From Paracoccus marinaquae (GTDB taxonomy: Bacteria; Pseudomonadota; Alphaproteobacteria; Rhodobacterales; Rhodobacteraceae), in NCBI RefSeq assembly GCF_018860165.1, contig NZ_JAHKNG010000008.1, positions 52,892 through 116,891 of the forward strand: a DNA stretch of 64,000 nt. Direction: 5' to 3'. Shown one piece after another: positions 48,441-58,058 of the stretch (its first letter is position 1; each line of letters starts with the position of its first letter). Below the pieces are notes generated by a model, which worked only from the letters and a program-made list of their open reading frames with translations, did no database searches and was not told the DNA's origin. A program made the position numbers and the translations under genes.

Positions 48441-49733
48441 ATGGCCAATGTGGTGGTTGTCGGCGCGCAATGGGGCGACGAGGGCAAGGGCAAGATCGTC
48501 GACTGGCTGAGCGAGCGCGCCGATGTGATCGCGCGGTTTCAGGGCGGCCATAACGCTGGCCACACGCTGGTCATCGGCAACGAGGTCTACAAGCTGTCGC
48601 TTCTGCCCTCGGGGATCGTGCGGCAGGGCAAGCTGGCGGTGATCGGCAATGGCGTGGTGCTGGACCCCTGGGCGCTGTTTCGAGAGATCGACAAGCTGTC
48701 GGGGCAGGGGGTCGAGATTTCGACCGAAAACCTGCTGATCGCCGAGAATGCGCCGCTGATCCTGCCGCTGCATCAGGATCTGGACAAGCTGCGCGAAGAG
48801 GCCGCCGGCAAGGCGAAGATCGGCACCACCGGCCGCGGCATCGGGCCGGCCTATGAGGACAAGGTCGGCCGCAGGGTCATCCGCGTGGCGGATCTGGGCG
48901 ACGAGCAGACGCTGGACGATCGCCTCGATCGGCTGCTGGCCCATCACGACGCCCTGCGTCAGGGTCTGGGCGCCGAGCCCATCGACCGGACGGCGCTGAA
49001 GGCGGAGCTGCTGGCGATCGCGCCGAAGCTGCTGCCCTATGCGCAGCCGGTCTGGAAGATCATGGCCGAGACCCGCAAATCCGGTAAGCGGATCCTGTTC
49101 GAGGGGGCGCAGGGCAGCCTTCTCGACATCGATTTCGGCACCTATCCCTATGTCACCAGCTCGACCACCATGTCGGGCATGGCGGCCTCGGGGACCGGGC
49201 TGGGGCCGGGGGCGATCGATTTCGTCCTTGGCATCGTCAAGGCCTATACGACCCGCGTCGGCGAAGGCCCGTTCCCGACCGAACTGGACGATGCGGACGG
49301 CCAGCGGCTGGGCGAGCGGGGGCATGAGTTCGGCACCGTCACCGGGCGCAAGCGGCGCTGCGGCTGGTTCGACGCGGTGCTGGTGCGCCAGACCTGCGCG
49401 ATCAGCGGCGTCAGCGGCATCGCGCTGACCAAGCTGGACGTGCTGGACGGGTTCGAGGTGCTGAAGATCTGCACCGGCTACGAGATCGACGGCAAGACCT
49501 ATGACTACCTGCCGACCGCCGCCGCCCTGCAGGCGAAGGTGACGCCGATCTACGAGGAACTGGAAGGCTGGCAGGACTCGACCGCCGGGGCGCGCAGCTG
49601 GGCCGACCTGCCGGCGGCGGCGATCAAATATGTCCGCCGGGTCGAGGAACTGATCCAGTGTCCGGTCGCGCTGCTCTCGACCAGCCCGGAACGCGACGAC
49701 ACGATTCTTGTGACCGATCCTTTCGCGGATTGA
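48441..49733 (+). CDS. purA: Adenylosuccinate synthetase
   Basis: This 430-aa enzyme makes adenylosuccinate from IMP and aspartate with GTP, the first committed step to AMP. The GTP loop [18 protein letters not shown] is at residues 5-22, with GGHNAGHT at about residue 36 and [13 protein letters not shown] near 131. AAGGAAGGA upstream supports the start. An NAD(P)H oxidoreductase-like gene follows after four bases. Confidence 0.97.
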   Translation: MANVVVVGAQWGDEGKGKIVDWLSERADVIARFQGGHNAGHTLVIGNEVYKLSLLPSGIVRQGKLAVIGNGVVLDPWALFREIDKLSGQGVEISTENLLIAENAPLILPLHQDLDKLREEAAGKAKIGTTGRGIGPAYEDKVGRRVIRVADLGDEQTLDDRLDRLLAHHDALRQGLGAEPIDRTALKAELLAIAPKLLPYAQPVWKIMAETRKSGKRILFEGAQGSLLDIDFGTYPYVTSSTTMSGMAASGTGLGPGAIDFVLGIVKAYTTRVGEGPFPTELDDADGQRLGERGHEFGTVTGRKRRCGWFDAVLVRQTCAISGVSGIALTKLDVLDGFEVLKICTGYEIDGKTYDYLPTAAALQAKVTPIYEELEGWQDSTAGARSWADLPAAAIKYVRRVEELIQCPVALLSTSPERDDTILVTDPFAD

Positions 49734-49737
49734 TGCC

Positions 49738-50337
49738 ATGCGCGCGCTTCTGATCGACGGCCATTCCGACGGCGATCGCCTGTCGTCGCATCTGCTGGAC
49801 GTCTATCAGAACGCGCTGCCCGCCGGGACCGGGATCCGCCGGCTGGCGATTCGCGACATGCAGTTCGATCCGGATCTGCCGCGCGGCTATGAGGACATCC
49901 CGCCGCTGGAGCCCGATCTGGCCGCCGCGCTGGACGAGATCGAGGCCTGTGACCATCTGGTTCTGGCCTTCCCGCTGTGGTGGGGCGCCGAGCCCGCGCG
50001 GATGAAGGGCTTCTGGGACCGCATCCTGCTGCCGCGCCGGGCCTTTCGGTATCACGCGAAGGATCTGTGGTGGGACCGGCTGCTGAAGGGGCGCTCGGCC
50101 GATCTTCTGGTGACCATGGACACGCCGCCCTTCTACCTGCGGCTGGCCTATTTCGACCCCGTGGGCTGGCGCTATCGCCGGCAGGTGCTGGGCTTCGTCG
50201 GGTTCCGGCCGATCCGCCGGGGCTATTTCGGCATGGTCCGGCGTGGCGGGGCCGAGAAAAGTCTGCCGCGCTGGCGGGCCCGGATCGAACGGATGGCGCG
50301 GACGGCCGGCGGGCTGCGGCGCGGAGGGAAGGGATAG
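49738..50337 (+). CDS. Flavodoxin-fold NAD(P)H-dependent oxidoreductase
   Basis: This 199-aa protein belongs to the flavodoxin_2/NQO family. The N-terminal LLIDGHSDGDRLSSHL binds the FMN phosphate, and the characteristic LVLAFPLWWGAEPARMKGFWDRILLP segment is around residue 78. Members reduce quinones or nitroaromatics with NAD(P)H (KefF/MdaB relatives). The substrate is unknown. It begins four bases after purA and is followed one base later by the DUF2842 gene, so it sits in a short operon with the next two genes. Confidence 0.88.
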   Translation: MRALLIDGHSDGDRLSSHLLDVYQNALPAGTGIRRLAIRDMQFDPDLPRGYEDIPPLEPDLAAALDEIEACDHLVLAFPLWWGAEPARMKGFWDRILLPRRAFRYHAKDLWWDRLLKGRSADLLVTMDTPPFYLRLAYFDPVGWRYRRQVLGFVGFRPIRRGYFGMVRRGGAEKSLPRWRARIERMARTAGGLRRGGKG

Positions 50338-50338
50338 G

Positions 50339-50551
50339 ATGGATCTGAAAACCCGCAAGCGGTTGTCGCTGCTGATTCTGCTGCTGGGGCTGCCGGCCTA
50401 TATCGTGGTCGCGGTCAGTCTGGTGAACTGGATGGATGCCCGCTGGGGGCGGCAGCCGATCTGGATCGAGCTGCTGGTCTATATCGGCCTCGGCATCGTC
50501 TGGATCCTGCCGCTGAAGCGGATCTTCACCGGGATCGGCCGGGGCGAATGA
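50339..50551 (+). CDS. DUF2842 small membrane protein
   Basis: This 70-aa protein has two hydrophobic helices (LLILLLGLPAYIVVAVSL and IELLVYIGLGIVWILPL) separated by a short loop and a basic N-terminus MDLKTRKR. It matches the alphaproteobacterial DUF2842 family, of unknown function. Its stop overlaps the thiamine diphosphokinase start by four bases. Confidence 0.85.
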   Translation: MDLKTRKRLSLLILLLGLPAYIVVAVSLVNWMDARWGRQPIWIELLVYIGLGIVWILPLKRIFTGIGRGE

Positions 50552-51213
50552 TCCCGCCACTGGTGATCTCCGATCGCGGCGTGACCGTCATCGGCGGCGG
50601 CGCGGTTGCGCCGGTGGATCTGGAACTTGCGCTGGCGGTTGCGCCGACCCTGGTGGCGGCCGACGGCGGTGCCGATCGCGCGCTGGCCCTGGGATGCCCG
50701 CCCAACCGGGTGATCGGTGATCTGGACAGCATCAGCCCGTCCGCGCGCCGCCTGATCCCGGCCGAACTGGTCCATCATGTGCCCGAACAGGACAGCACCG
50801 ATTTCACCAAATGCCTGACCCGGATCGCCGCGCCCTTCGTGATGGCGGTGGGTTTTACCGGCATGCGGCTGGACCATACGCTGGCCACGCTCAGTACCAT
50901 GGCCGCCGTCACCCGCCCGCTGGTGATCCTGCTGGCCTCTGACGATCTGGTCTTTCTGGCGCCGCCCCGGATCACCCTGCCGCTGATGCCGGGAACGCGG
51001 GTTTCGCTTTTTCCCATGGGGCCGGCGCGGGGCGTCAGTACCGGGCTGGAATGGCCGATCGAGGGGATCGACTTCATCCCGGGCGGCCGGGTTGGAACCT
51101 CGAACATTGCCAAGGGGCTGGTGACGCTGCGGATCGAGGGGCCGATGCTGCTGATGCTGCCGCGCGACACGCTGGCGACGGTGATGACAGCGCTGCGCCT
51201 GCCGGCGGGCTGA
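50548..51213 (+). CDS. Thiamine diphosphokinase
   Basis: This 221-aa enzyme transfers pyrophosphate from ATP to thiamine, making thiamine diphosphate. Signature motifs are VAADGGADRAL near residue 37, VIGDLDSISPSAR near 55 and EQDSTDFTKCL near 80. A C-terminal beta domain binds thiamine (GRVGTSNIAKG). Such enzymes let cells salvage thiamine. The overlapping start implies coupled translation with DUF2842. Confidence 0.93.
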   Translation: MIPPLVISDRGVTVIGGGAVAPVDLELALAVAPTLVAADGGADRALALGCPPNRVIGDLDSISPSARRLIPAELVHHVPEQDSTDFTKCLTRIAAPFVMAVGFTGMRLDHTLATLSTMAAVTRPLVILLASDDLVFLAPPRITLPLMPGTRVSLFPMGPARGVSTGLEWPIEGIDFIPGGRVGTSNIAKGLVTLRIEGPMLLMLPRDTLATVMTALRLPAG

Positions 51214-51359
51214 GCCCCGCGCGTCGCCGGTTCCCCGCCGGCCGGGTGACGCGACGTTCTGGGGGGCGGGTGACTTGGCGGCAGGCGCGGCGCACCTATC
51301 TGATCAAACCTGACACCAATCGCACAAGGAGCCGGCACCTTCGGGTCCGGATGATCACC

Positions 51360-52409
51360 ATGGCACATCCCGAGAAAATTCTGGAAAACCGCCGCTTCGT
51401 GCTGAACCGGCGCCCGCAGGGCGAACCGGACGAGCAGACCTTCCGCCTTGAGACCGGCCCCGTTCCGGTACCGGGCGAGGGCGAATTCCTGGTGCGCAAC
51501 CACTATCTGTCGCTTGACCCCTATATGCGCGGACGCCTGTCCGACCGAAAATCCTATGCCGCGCCGGTCGGCATCGGCGAAACCATGGTCGGCGGCACGG
51601 TCGGCCGGGTCGTGTCCTCGCGCCATCCCGACCATGCCGAGGGCGACTGGGTCGTGACCGTCGGCGGCTGGCAGGATTACGCGATCTCGAACGGCGCGCT
51701 GACCTTCCCGCTGGCCGCGGACATGCCGAACAAGTCCTGGGCCCTGGGCGTTCTCGGCATGCCGGGCTTTACCGCCTGGGCCGGGCTGACGCAGATCGGG
51801 CAGCCGAAGGCGGGCGAGACGCTGGTGGTCGCCGCGGCGACCGGCCCCGTGGGCGCGATGGTCGGGCAGTTGGCGAAGCATTGCGGGCTGCGCGTCGTGG
51901 GTGTTGCCGGAGGCCCGGAAAAATGCCGCCACGCGGTCGAGGTGCAGGGCTTCGATGCCTGTATCGACCACCGCGCCGCGGATTTCGCCCAAAAGCTTGC
52001 GCAGGCGGTGCCCGAGGGCATCGACATCTATTTCGAGAATGTCGGCGGCAAGGTCTTCGACGCGGTCATGCCGCTGCTGAATTCCGGCGCGCGCATCCCG
52101 CTTTGCGGCACGGTCGCGACCTATAACAGCCCCGATCTGGCCGATGAGGGACGGGCGGACCGGACCGGGCTGGTCATGGCGCGTTTCCTGCAGCAGCGGA
52201 TCGTGCTGCGCGGCTTCATCGTCTTCGACGATTTCGGGCATCTCTATCCCGATTTCATGCGGGAGGTCGCGCCGCTCGTGGCGGCGGGCAGGATCGTCTA
52301 TACCGAGGACATGACCGACGGGCTGGAAAACGCGCCGCGGGCCCTGAACCAGGTGCTGCGCGGCGAGAATTTCGGCAAGAAGGTGATCCGCATCGCTGCC
52401 GAGGACTGA
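51360..52409 (+). CDS. NADP-dependent medium-chain reductase (CurA-like)
   Basis: This 349-aa protein belongs to the leukotriene B4 dehydrogenase/CurA branch of medium-chain reductases that saturate alpha,beta-unsaturated carbonyls. The motifs LDPYMRGRLSD near residue 50, GMPGFTAWAGL near 136 and AAATGPVGAMVGQLAK near 161 are typical, as is the FENVGGKVFDAV segment. The ATG at 51360 is used; an ATG three codons upstream (51351) is possible. It is convergent with another reductase gene. Confidence 0.9.
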   Translation: MAHPEKILENRRFVLNRRPQGEPDEQTFRLETGPVPVPGEGEFLVRNHYLSLDPYMRGRLSDRKSYAAPVGIGETMVGGTVGRVVSSRHPDHAEGDWVVTVGGWQDYAISNGALTFPLAADMPNKSWALGVLGMPGFTAWAGLTQIGQPKAGETLVVAAATGPVGAMVGQLAKHCGLRVVGVAGGPEKCRHAVEVQGFDACIDHRAADFAQKLAQAVPEGIDIYFENVGGKVFDAVMPLLNSGARIPLCGTVATYNSPDLADEGRADRTGLVMARFLQQRIVLRGFIVFDDFGHLYPDFMREVAPLVAAGRIVYTEDMTDGLENAPRALNQVLRGENFGKKVIRIAAED

Positions 52410-52433
52410 TCCCCGGCAGCGGCGCGGGGCCGT

Positions 52434-53429
52434 TCAGGCGTTCACGTCGACGACGACGCGGCCCCGCACCTTGCCCTGCAGGATCGCCCCGCCAAGCGCG
52501 GGCAGATCGCCCAGACCGGCCGGCTGGATCATCGCCTCGAGATGCTGCATCGGCAGGTCGGTGCCCAGCCGCTGCCAGGCGCGCTGGCGGTTCTCGAAGG
52601 GCTGCATGACGCTGTCGATCCCCAGAAGGTTCACGGCGCGGACGATGAAGGGGGTGATGACGGCGCCCTCCATCAAGGCCCCGCCGGCAAAGCCGATGGA
52701 GGCGACCGAGCTGCCATATTTCATCTGTTTCAGCACGCGGCCGATCATGCTGCCGGCCACCGCGTCGATGCAGCCGGCCCAGGTCTCGGCCTCGAACAGA
52801 TCCTCGGTGGCGTGACCCAGTTCCGCGCGCGGAACGATCCGGGTCGCCCCGAGGGTGCGGATATAATCGGCCTGCTCGGGGCGTCCGGTGACGCCCGCCA
52901 CCTCATGGCCCAGCCGGGCCAGGATCGCCACCGCGACCGAGCCGACGCCGCCCGCGGCCCCGGTGACCAGCACCGGCCCGTCGCCCGGTTTCAGCCCGTG
53001 ATCCTCCAGCGCCAGCACCGCCAGCATCGCCGACAGGCCGGCCGTGCCGATGGCCATGGCGGTGCGCGTGGTCAGCCCCTCGGGCAGCGGCACCAGCATG
53101 TCGGCCTTGACCCGCGCCTTCTGCGCATAGCCGCCCCAGCGAATTTCGCCCACGCGCCAGCCGGTCAGTACCACCTTGTCGCCGGGGCGGTAGCGCGGAT
53201 CCTCGGAGGATTCGACCGTGCCGGCGAAATCGATGCCCGGCACATGCGGATAGCTTTGAACCAGCCCCATGCCGGGCCCCATGCAGATGCCGTCCTTGTA
53301 GTTCACGGTCGTATATTCGACCGCCACCGTCACATCGCCGTCGGGCAGTTGCGATTCGTCGATTTGCCGGATGCTGGCATGGATCCGGTCGGTGCCGGGC
53401 TTGTCGACGACGAGGGCGTTGAAGGTCAT
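52434..53429 (-). CDS. acuI: Acrylyl-CoA reductase-like medium-chain reductase (AcuI type)
   Basis: This 331-aa protein belongs to the YhdH/AcuI group. The VNYKDGICMGPGMGLVQSYP segment near residue 50 and the dinucleotide loop TGAAGGVGSVAVAILA near 155 are typical. In Rhodobacter and relatives AcuI reduces acryloyl-CoA to propionyl-CoA, protecting cells during DMSP or acrylate breakdown. I assign the name from family resemblance; activity is inferred. GGGAGCC precedes the ATG at 53429; two upstream codons with ATG also exist (53447). Confidence 0.8.
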   Translation of the reverse strand: MTFNALVVDKPGTDRIHASIRQIDESQLPDGDVTVAVEYTTVNYKDGICMGPGMGLVQSYPHVPGIDFAGTVESSEDPRYRPGDKVVLTGWRVGEIRWGGYAQKARVKADMLVPLPEGLTTRTAMAIGTAGLSAMLAVLALEDHGLKPGDGPVLVTGAAGGVGSVAVAILARLGHEVAGVTGRPEQADYIRTLGATRIVPRAELGHATEDLFEAETWAGCIDAVAGSMIGRVLKQMKYGSSVASIGFAGGALMEGAVITPFIVRAVNLLGIDSVMQPFENRQRAWQRLGTDLPMQHLEAMIQPAGLGDLPALGGAILQGKVRGRVVVDVNA

Positions 53430-53586
53430 GGTATGGCTCCCTTTCATGTCTGCCCGACACTACATCAGAATGCGCGCGACGCGTAGGCGCATGGTCGTGT
53501 GACCCTGCGTCGATCACCGTTTCGCGCGGGCGGTTGCCGCACGGGGGCCGATGGCGTATCTGCGGGGCGAACCCCCGGAGGCTGCC

Positions 53587-54720
53587 ATGTCGCTGAACCC
53601 GATCCGTCCCTGGCGCAATATCGAGCGGCGGAAATCCCGCCAGATCATGGTCGGCAGCGTGCCGGTGGGCGGCGATGCCCCGATCAGCGTGCAGACCATG
53701 ACCAACAGCGACGGCCATGACGTGCGCGCGACGCTGGATCAGGTGATCGCCGCCGCCGAGGCCGGCGCCGATATCGTCCGCATCTCGGCCCCCGATCAGG
53801 AGACGACGCGGGCGCTGAAGGAGATCTGCCGCGAAAGCCCGGTGCCGATCGTGGCCGACATCCATTTCCACTACAAGCGCGCCATCGAGGCCGCTGAGGC
53901 CGGCGTCGCCTGCCTGCGCATCAATCCCGGCAATATCGGCGACGAGGCCCGCGTGCGCGAGGTGATCCGGGCGGCGCGTGATCACGGGTGTTCGATGCGG
54001 ATCGGGGTGAATGCGGGCAGCCTCGAAAAGCACCTGCTGGAAAAATACGGCGAACCCTGCCCGGATGCGATGGTGGAATCCGGGCTGGATCACATCAAGA
54101 TCCTGGAAGACAACGATTTTCACGAATTCAAGATCAGCGTGAAGGCCAGCGACGTGTTCCTGGCCGCCGCCGCCTATCAGAAGCTGGCCGAGGCGACCGA
54201 CGCGCCGATCCATCTGGGCATCACCGAGGCCGGCGGCTTCGTCGGCGGGACGGTGAAATCCGCGGTCGGGCTGGGCAACCTGCTGTGGATGGGGATCGGC
54301 GACACGATCCGCGTCAGCCTGTCGGCCGATCCGGTCGAGGAGGTGAAGGTCGGCTTCGAGATCCTGAAATCGCTGGGCCTGCGCACGCGCGGCGTGCAGA
54401 TCATTTCCTGCCCCTCCTGCGCGCGGCAGGGATTCGACGTGATCCGGACGGTGGAACGGCTGGAAAAGCGGCTGGAACATATCAAGACGCCGATGAGCCT
54501 GTCGATCATCGGCTGCGTGGTGAACGGGCCGGGCGAGGCGCTGATGACCGATATCGGATTCACCGGCGGCGGCGCCGGCAGCGGCATGGTCTATATGGCC
54601 GGGCGCCAGAGCCACAAGATGACGAATGACCAGATGATCGACCACATCGTCGAACTGGTCGAGGCGCGGGCCGAGAAGATCGAGGCCGAAGCGGCGGCAG
54701 GGCAGACCGCGGCCGAATAG
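53587..54720 (+). CDS. ispG: 4-hydroxy-3-methylbut-2-enyl-diphosphate synthase (flavodoxin)
   Basis: This 377-aa Fe-S enzyme (GcpE) acts in the MEP pathway of isoprenoid synthesis. An N-terminal TIM-barrel contains [13 protein letters not shown] and [17 protein letters not shown]. The C-terminal [4Fe-4S]-binding domain has CPSCARQ and [22 protein letters not shown] directly precedes the ATG, so the start is firm; an in-frame codon upstream at 53551 is not used. Confidence 0.97.
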   Translation: MSLNPIRPWRNIERRKSRQIMVGSVPVGGDAPISVQTMTNSDGHDVRATLDQVIAAAEAGADIVRISAPDQETTRALKEICRESPVPIVADIHFHYKRAIEAAEAGVACLRINPGNIGDEARVREVIRAARDHGCSMRIGVNAGSLEKHLLEKYGEPCPDAMVESGLDHIKILEDNDFHEFKISVKASDVFLAAAAYQKLAEATDAPIHLGITEAGGFVGGTVKSAVGLGNLLWMGIGDTIRVSLSADPVEEVKVGFEILKSLGLRTRGVQIISCPSCARQGFDVIRTVERLEKRLEHIKTPMSLSIIGCVVNGPGEALMTDIGFTGGGAGSGMVYMAGRQSHKMTNDQMIDHIVELVEARAEKIEAEAAAGQTAAE

Positions 54721-55049
54721 CCGCCCGCGCGCGCGGCCCGCAAGGCCGGACGCAACGGGCAACGCGCGTTGTCGGTGCGGCCATGGGCGGCGCCTGCCGA
54801 AAATTCCCTGCAAATGCTGGACAGGACGTGGCACGGCGCGTGCACCGGGGCGGCACAACCCGTGCACAGCGCGTACACCGAGTGCGGGCTGTGGCGCAGG
54901 ATCGGTTAAGCTGTCGGCTTCACCTTCCCGGCCCGCAGATGACGTGACGGTTTCGACCGGTCGGGGCGCCGGATCACCGCCTTTGCCGTCGGGGCTTCGG
55001 GGCCATGCCTCCCGGGCATGCCGGCGGCGGAGAATGATCAGAAATCCGC
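54721..55049. other. Intergenic region between ispG and tRNA-Met
   Basis: I see no gene in this 329-base gap. It contains a run of five 11-base units with CAC in the same place (54829-54883), reported separately, and leads into the tRNA promoter. Confidence 0.55.
54829..54883. repeat. Five degenerate 11-bp tandem units
   Basis: Units start at 54829, 54840, 54851, 54862 and 54873: TGGCACGGCGC, GTGCACCGGGG, CGGCACAACCC, GTGCACAGCGC and GTACACCGAGT. CAC at positions 4-6 (ACAC/GCAC) is invariant, and two units contain the palindrome GTGCAC. The period is about one helical turn. It is non-coding, upstream of the tRNA-Met promoter. Confidence 0.5.
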
Positions 55050-55078
55050 TTGACGCCCCCCAAGCCTCCCCTTACACC
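55050..55078 (+). promoter_or_regulatory. Sigma-70-type promoter of tRNA-Met
   Basis: TTGACG (55050-55055) and TACACC (55073-55078) are separated by 17 bases, and the tRNA begins 12 bases after the -10 element. This fits a housekeeping promoter. Confidence 0.65.
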
Positions 55079-55089
55079 GCGCACACCGT

Positions 55090-55166
55090 GGCGGAGTAGC
55101 TCAGTTGGTTAGAGCAGAGGAATCATAATCCTTGTGTCGGGGGTTCAAATCCCTCCTCCGCTACCA
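55090..55166 (+). tRNA. tRNA-Met (anticodon CAT, elongator type)
   Basis: The 77-base sequence folds into a cloverleaf: acceptor stem GGCGGAG/CTCCGCT (first pair G-U), D-arm GCTC...GAGC, anticodon stem GAGGA/TCCTT with loop ATCATAA, T-arm GGGGG TTCAAAT CCCTC, and encoded 3' ACCA. The anticodon is CAT. The general sequence matches alphaproteobacterial elongator tRNA-Met rather than initiator tRNA. A lysidine-modified tRNA-Ile (also CAT) is less likely. Confidence 0.92.
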
Positions 55167-55308
55167 TTTTCCTTTCAAATCATTGATTATTCTGGATAAT
55201 ATTCCAGGGCCGAACGCTCCCTAGATCAACCCCGAAGTCCGGTGGGCGATCACGAAGACGTGGCCGCAACAGAAATGTTCGTATCACAGGCATGGCGTTG
55301 TACGTCCG

Positions 55309-55944
55309 TCAAACGTGCTTGATGCCCGCATTGGTGCTTTCTTTTCGTATGTTCCGGTACTTACCAATCTGAACGAAGTAAGGCTTGTCGAAATCTTCAA
55401 GCTGACGTTGTTCATAGAATTCGACGGATTCGTAAGGCTGGCCCCTCAATGAAAAGTGGCAGAAGATGTGCGGGAAGGTATAGTATTCGTCGCCGCCGAA
55501 ATCTACCGACTGGATTTGATGGTAAGGTATCCGCCCCGCAAGTATCACCTTGATGCCGAGGTCATTTCCGTTCGCATGGTCTTCCATCCGTGCAACACGA
55601 TATGAACCTTCAGGTACTTCAACGAGGCGCTCCCACCTCAAGCCTACAAGTATGCCGCCATGATATGTGTCCATCAAGCCAAGGCGAAACCACGACGATA
55701 TACCCTTCTTCTTCGGGTCCGTGTCGGGGTACTTATCGAACCGACGAACGTCCCGTATTATTACGTCGCTCCCGTATCTGCTCCTTCGGCGATCCAGTAG
55801 CCATTCCTCAAATACGGGTTTCCACTTATCCCGAAGCGCTATCTTTTCCTCTGGGGAAAACTGCGGCTTGCGAATACCTAGGCAAAGCTTAACCAAGTCC
55901 TTAAAAGCATTGTAAATTAAGCCCAGCGAAAACATCTCCGGCAT
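55309..55944 (-). CDS. Orphan low-GC hypothetical protein next to tRNA-Met
   Basis: I do not recognise this 211-aa protein. The N-terminus is amphipathic (MPEMFSLGLIYNAFKDLVKLCLG), followed by a charged helical region (EEKIALRDKWKPVFEEWLLDRRR) and a beta-rich C-terminal half with many aromatics (DEYYTFPHIFCHF). GC is near 45% in parts, against 65-70% in neighbours, and codon choice is unlike them, so it was probably acquired. The start at 55944 has AGGGAA upstream; the frame continues to 56073 through a hairpin and is not used. No partner gene or transposase is adjacent. Confidence 0.65.
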   Translation of the reverse strand: MPEMFSLGLIYNAFKDLVKLCLGIRKPQFSPEEKIALRDKWKPVFEEWLLDRRRSRYGSDVIIRDVRRFDKYPDTDPKKKGISSWFRLGLMDTYHGGILVGLRWERLVEVPEGSYRVARMEDHANGNDLGIKVILAGRIPYHQIQSVDFGGDEYYTFPHIFCHFSLRGQPYESVEFYEQRQLEDFDKPYFVQIGKYRNIRKESTNAGIKHV

Positions 55945-56010
55945 TATTATTGTTCCCTTGTTGGCTGCGCCCCTTTCTACGTTCCCTGCTGCATGTTGCG
56001 CAACAAGCAG

Positions 56011-56030
56011 AGCCCCGCCGAAGCGGGGCT
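56011..56030 (-). terminator. Hairpin between DUF1203 gene and orphan gene
   Basis: AGCCCCGC and GCGGGGCT form an 8-bp stem with a CGAA loop (TTCG on the minus strand, a stable tetraloop). It lies 139 bases downstream of the DUF1203 stop on the same strand. The T-tract on that side is weak (CTGCTTGTTGC). Confidence 0.5.
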
Positions 56031-56168
56031 GGTTGGACACGTACTTGAATGCGTCGGGGTGGTAGCGGTGCAAGCCCGACCAATTTGCCGCTGCTTAGGT
56101 GCTGCGGCAGATTTCGCGAACGCAGGCGCGGTCGGTCGCGCTGACGGCTTAGCTCGCGGCGTGATCCC

Positions 56169-56633
56169 TCATCCTCGTTCCACCCGGCATTGAAAGCAGT
56201 TGTTGCTGGCCGAGCGGATATGGATGAAGGCGATTTCGGGGCGGGCGAACAGATCCTCGCAGCGGGCGGCGATCGCGGCGGTCGGGATCACGCTGCCGGT
56301 GCCGTAGATGATCCGCTCATCCGCCGAATAGCCGCGCAGGATATAATGGGGCGCGGCAAGCATCGCGGCCGGGAAACCGGGGCCGCCCGGCGCGCAGTGG
56401 CTGGCGCAGAGGAAGATCGGGCCGGTTTCCGTATAGGGGTTCAGCCCGGCGAAGGGCCGATGGGCGACGATGACATAGGGCGCGCCGGCCGGCACCTGCC
56501 GCAGGCAATGGCGGCAGGGCACGCCGTCGCCGCCCGAGGCCGCGACGCGCTCGGCCGGCAGGCCGTAGGCGTCGGTGCCGTCGCGCAATGCCCAGGCGAT
56601 GGCGGTCTTGATCGGGATGAAGCGGATGGCCAT
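56169..56633 (-). CDS. DUF1203 family protein
   Basis: This 154-aa protein matches DUF1203: it has [24 protein letters not shown] near residue 37 and FLCASHC near 73, with Cys/His residues that could bind metal, and ends in [11 protein letters not shown]. The function is unknown. CAGGAG with good spacing supports the ATG at 56633. Divergent from proA with 97 bases between starts. Confidence 0.85.
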   Translation of the reverse strand: MAIRFIPIKTAIAWALRDGTDAYGLPAERVAASGGDGVPCRHCLRQVPAGAPYVIVAHRPFAGLNPYTETGPIFLCASHCAPGGPGFPAAMLAAPHYILRGYSADERIIYGTGSVIPTAAIAARCEDLFARPEIAFIHIRSASNNCFQCRVERG

Positions 56634-56730
56634 TTCGGGACTCCTGTTTTCGGACCGGCTCCGGTATGACGGGCGGACCCGCGCGGCGGGCGGTGAAAAC
56701 GGGCGTTTCATTCTGGCAGGATGCGGGACG

Positions 56731-57996
56731 ATGAAGGACATGGCTGAGGCAGAGGCGCTGATCGTGAAGATGGGCGAGGCGGCGCGGGCGGCGGCGGTCG
56801 ATCTGGCTGTGGCCTCGGCCGAGCGCAAGCATGCGGCGCTGATCGGTGCGGCCGAGGCGATCCGCACCCGCGCGCCCGAGATCCTTGCCGCCAATGCCCG
56901 CGACCTGGACTATGGCCGCGAGAAGGGGCTGTCGGCGGCCATGCTGGACCGGCTGCGGCTGGATGCCGACCGGCTGCGCGGGATCGAGGACGGGCTGCGC
57001 GCGGTGGCCGAACAACGCGATCCGGTGGGCGAGGTGGTGGCCGAATGGGACCGGCCGACGGGGCTGCATATCCGCCGCGTGCGCACGCCGATCGGGGTGA
57101 TCGGGGTGATCTATGAAAGCCGCCCCAATGTCACCGCCGATGCCGGCGCGCTGGCGCTGAAATCGGGCAATGCGGTGATCCTGCGCGGTGGCTCGGAAAG
57201 CCTGCATTCCAGCCAGGCGATCCATGCCTGCATGGTGCAGGGGCTGCGCCAGGCCGGCCTGCCCGAGACGGCGATCCAGCTGGTGCCGACGCGCGACCGT
57301 GCGGCGGTCAGCGCCATGCTGCAGGCGCAGGGGCTGATCGACGTGATCATCCCGCGCGGCGGCAAGGGGCTGGTCGGGCTGGTGCAGCGCGAGGCGCGCG
57401 TGCCGGTCTTCGCGCATCTGGAGGGGATCTGCCACATCTATGTCGACCGCCGGGCCGATCCCGGGAAGGCGCGCCGGGTGGTGCTGAACGCCAAGACCCG
57501 GCGGACCGGCATCTGCGGGGCGGCGGAATGCCTGCTGATCGACCGCGCGGCCGATCCGGACCTGCGCGCGGCGCTGATCGCCGATCTGGTCGCCGCCGGC
57601 GTCGAGGTGCGGGCCGAGGGCGACCTGGCCGGCCTGCCGGGCACGGTGCCGGCCCGGCCCGAGGATTTCGGCCAGGAGTTTCTGGACATGATCATCGCCG
57701 CGAGGCTGGTCGACGGGGTCGATGGCGCGATCGCGCATATCCGCCGCTTCGGCAGCCAGCATACCGAATCGATCCTGACCGAGGATGACGCCACCGCCGG
57801 GCGGTTCTTCGCCGGGCTGGACAGTGCCATCCTGATGCAGAACGCCTCGACCCAGTTCGCCGATGGCGGCGAATTCGGCATGGGGGCCGAGATCGGCATC
57901 GCCACCGGCAAGATGCATGCGCGCGGCCCGGTCGGGGCCGAGCAGCTGACCAGCTTCAAGTATCTGGTGACCGGCGACGGCACGATTCGCGCCTGA
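56731..57996 (+). CDS. proA: Gamma-glutamyl phosphate reductase
   Basis: This 421-aa aldehyde-dehydrogenase-fold enzyme reduces gamma-glutamyl phosphate to glutamate semialdehyde in proline synthesis. Visible motifs are [20 protein letters not shown] near residue 115, the catalytic Cys in [15 protein letters not shown] near 260 and [10 protein letters not shown] near 345. The ATG at 56731 is used; 56740 is an alternative. proB, often the preceding gene, is not next to it here. Confidence 0.96.
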   Translation: MKDMAEAEALIVKMGEAARAAAVDLAVASAERKHAALIGAAEAIRTRAPEILAANARDLDYGREKGLSAAMLDRLRLDADRLRGIEDGLRAVAEQRDPVGEVVAEWDRPTGLHIRRVRTPIGVIGVIYESRPNVTADAGALALKSGNAVILRGGSESLHSSQAIHACMVQGLRQAGLPETAIQLVPTRDRAAVSAMLQAQGLIDVIIPRGGKGLVGLVQREARVPVFAHLEGICHIYVDRRADPGKARRVVLNAKTRRTGICGAAECLLIDRAADPDLRAALIADLVAAGVEVRAEGDLAGLPGTVPARPEDFGQEFLDMIIAARLVDGVDGAIAHIRRFGSQHTESILTEDDATAGRFFAGLDSAILMQNASTQFADGGEFGMGAEIGIATGKMHARGPVGAEQLTSFKYLVTGDGTIRA

Positions 57997-58058
57997 GGCG
58001 GCGGTCCGCCGCCGCCCCGGCCCGAGGAGGAGGGAGAGGCCGGGGCGGGGCAGACGGG

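Noticed and set aside
55090..56168. Integrative island with direct repeats at tRNA-Met
   Set aside because: No integrase and no convincing copy of the tRNA 3' end were found downstream; a weak match near 56164 (ATCCCTC) is too short to call.
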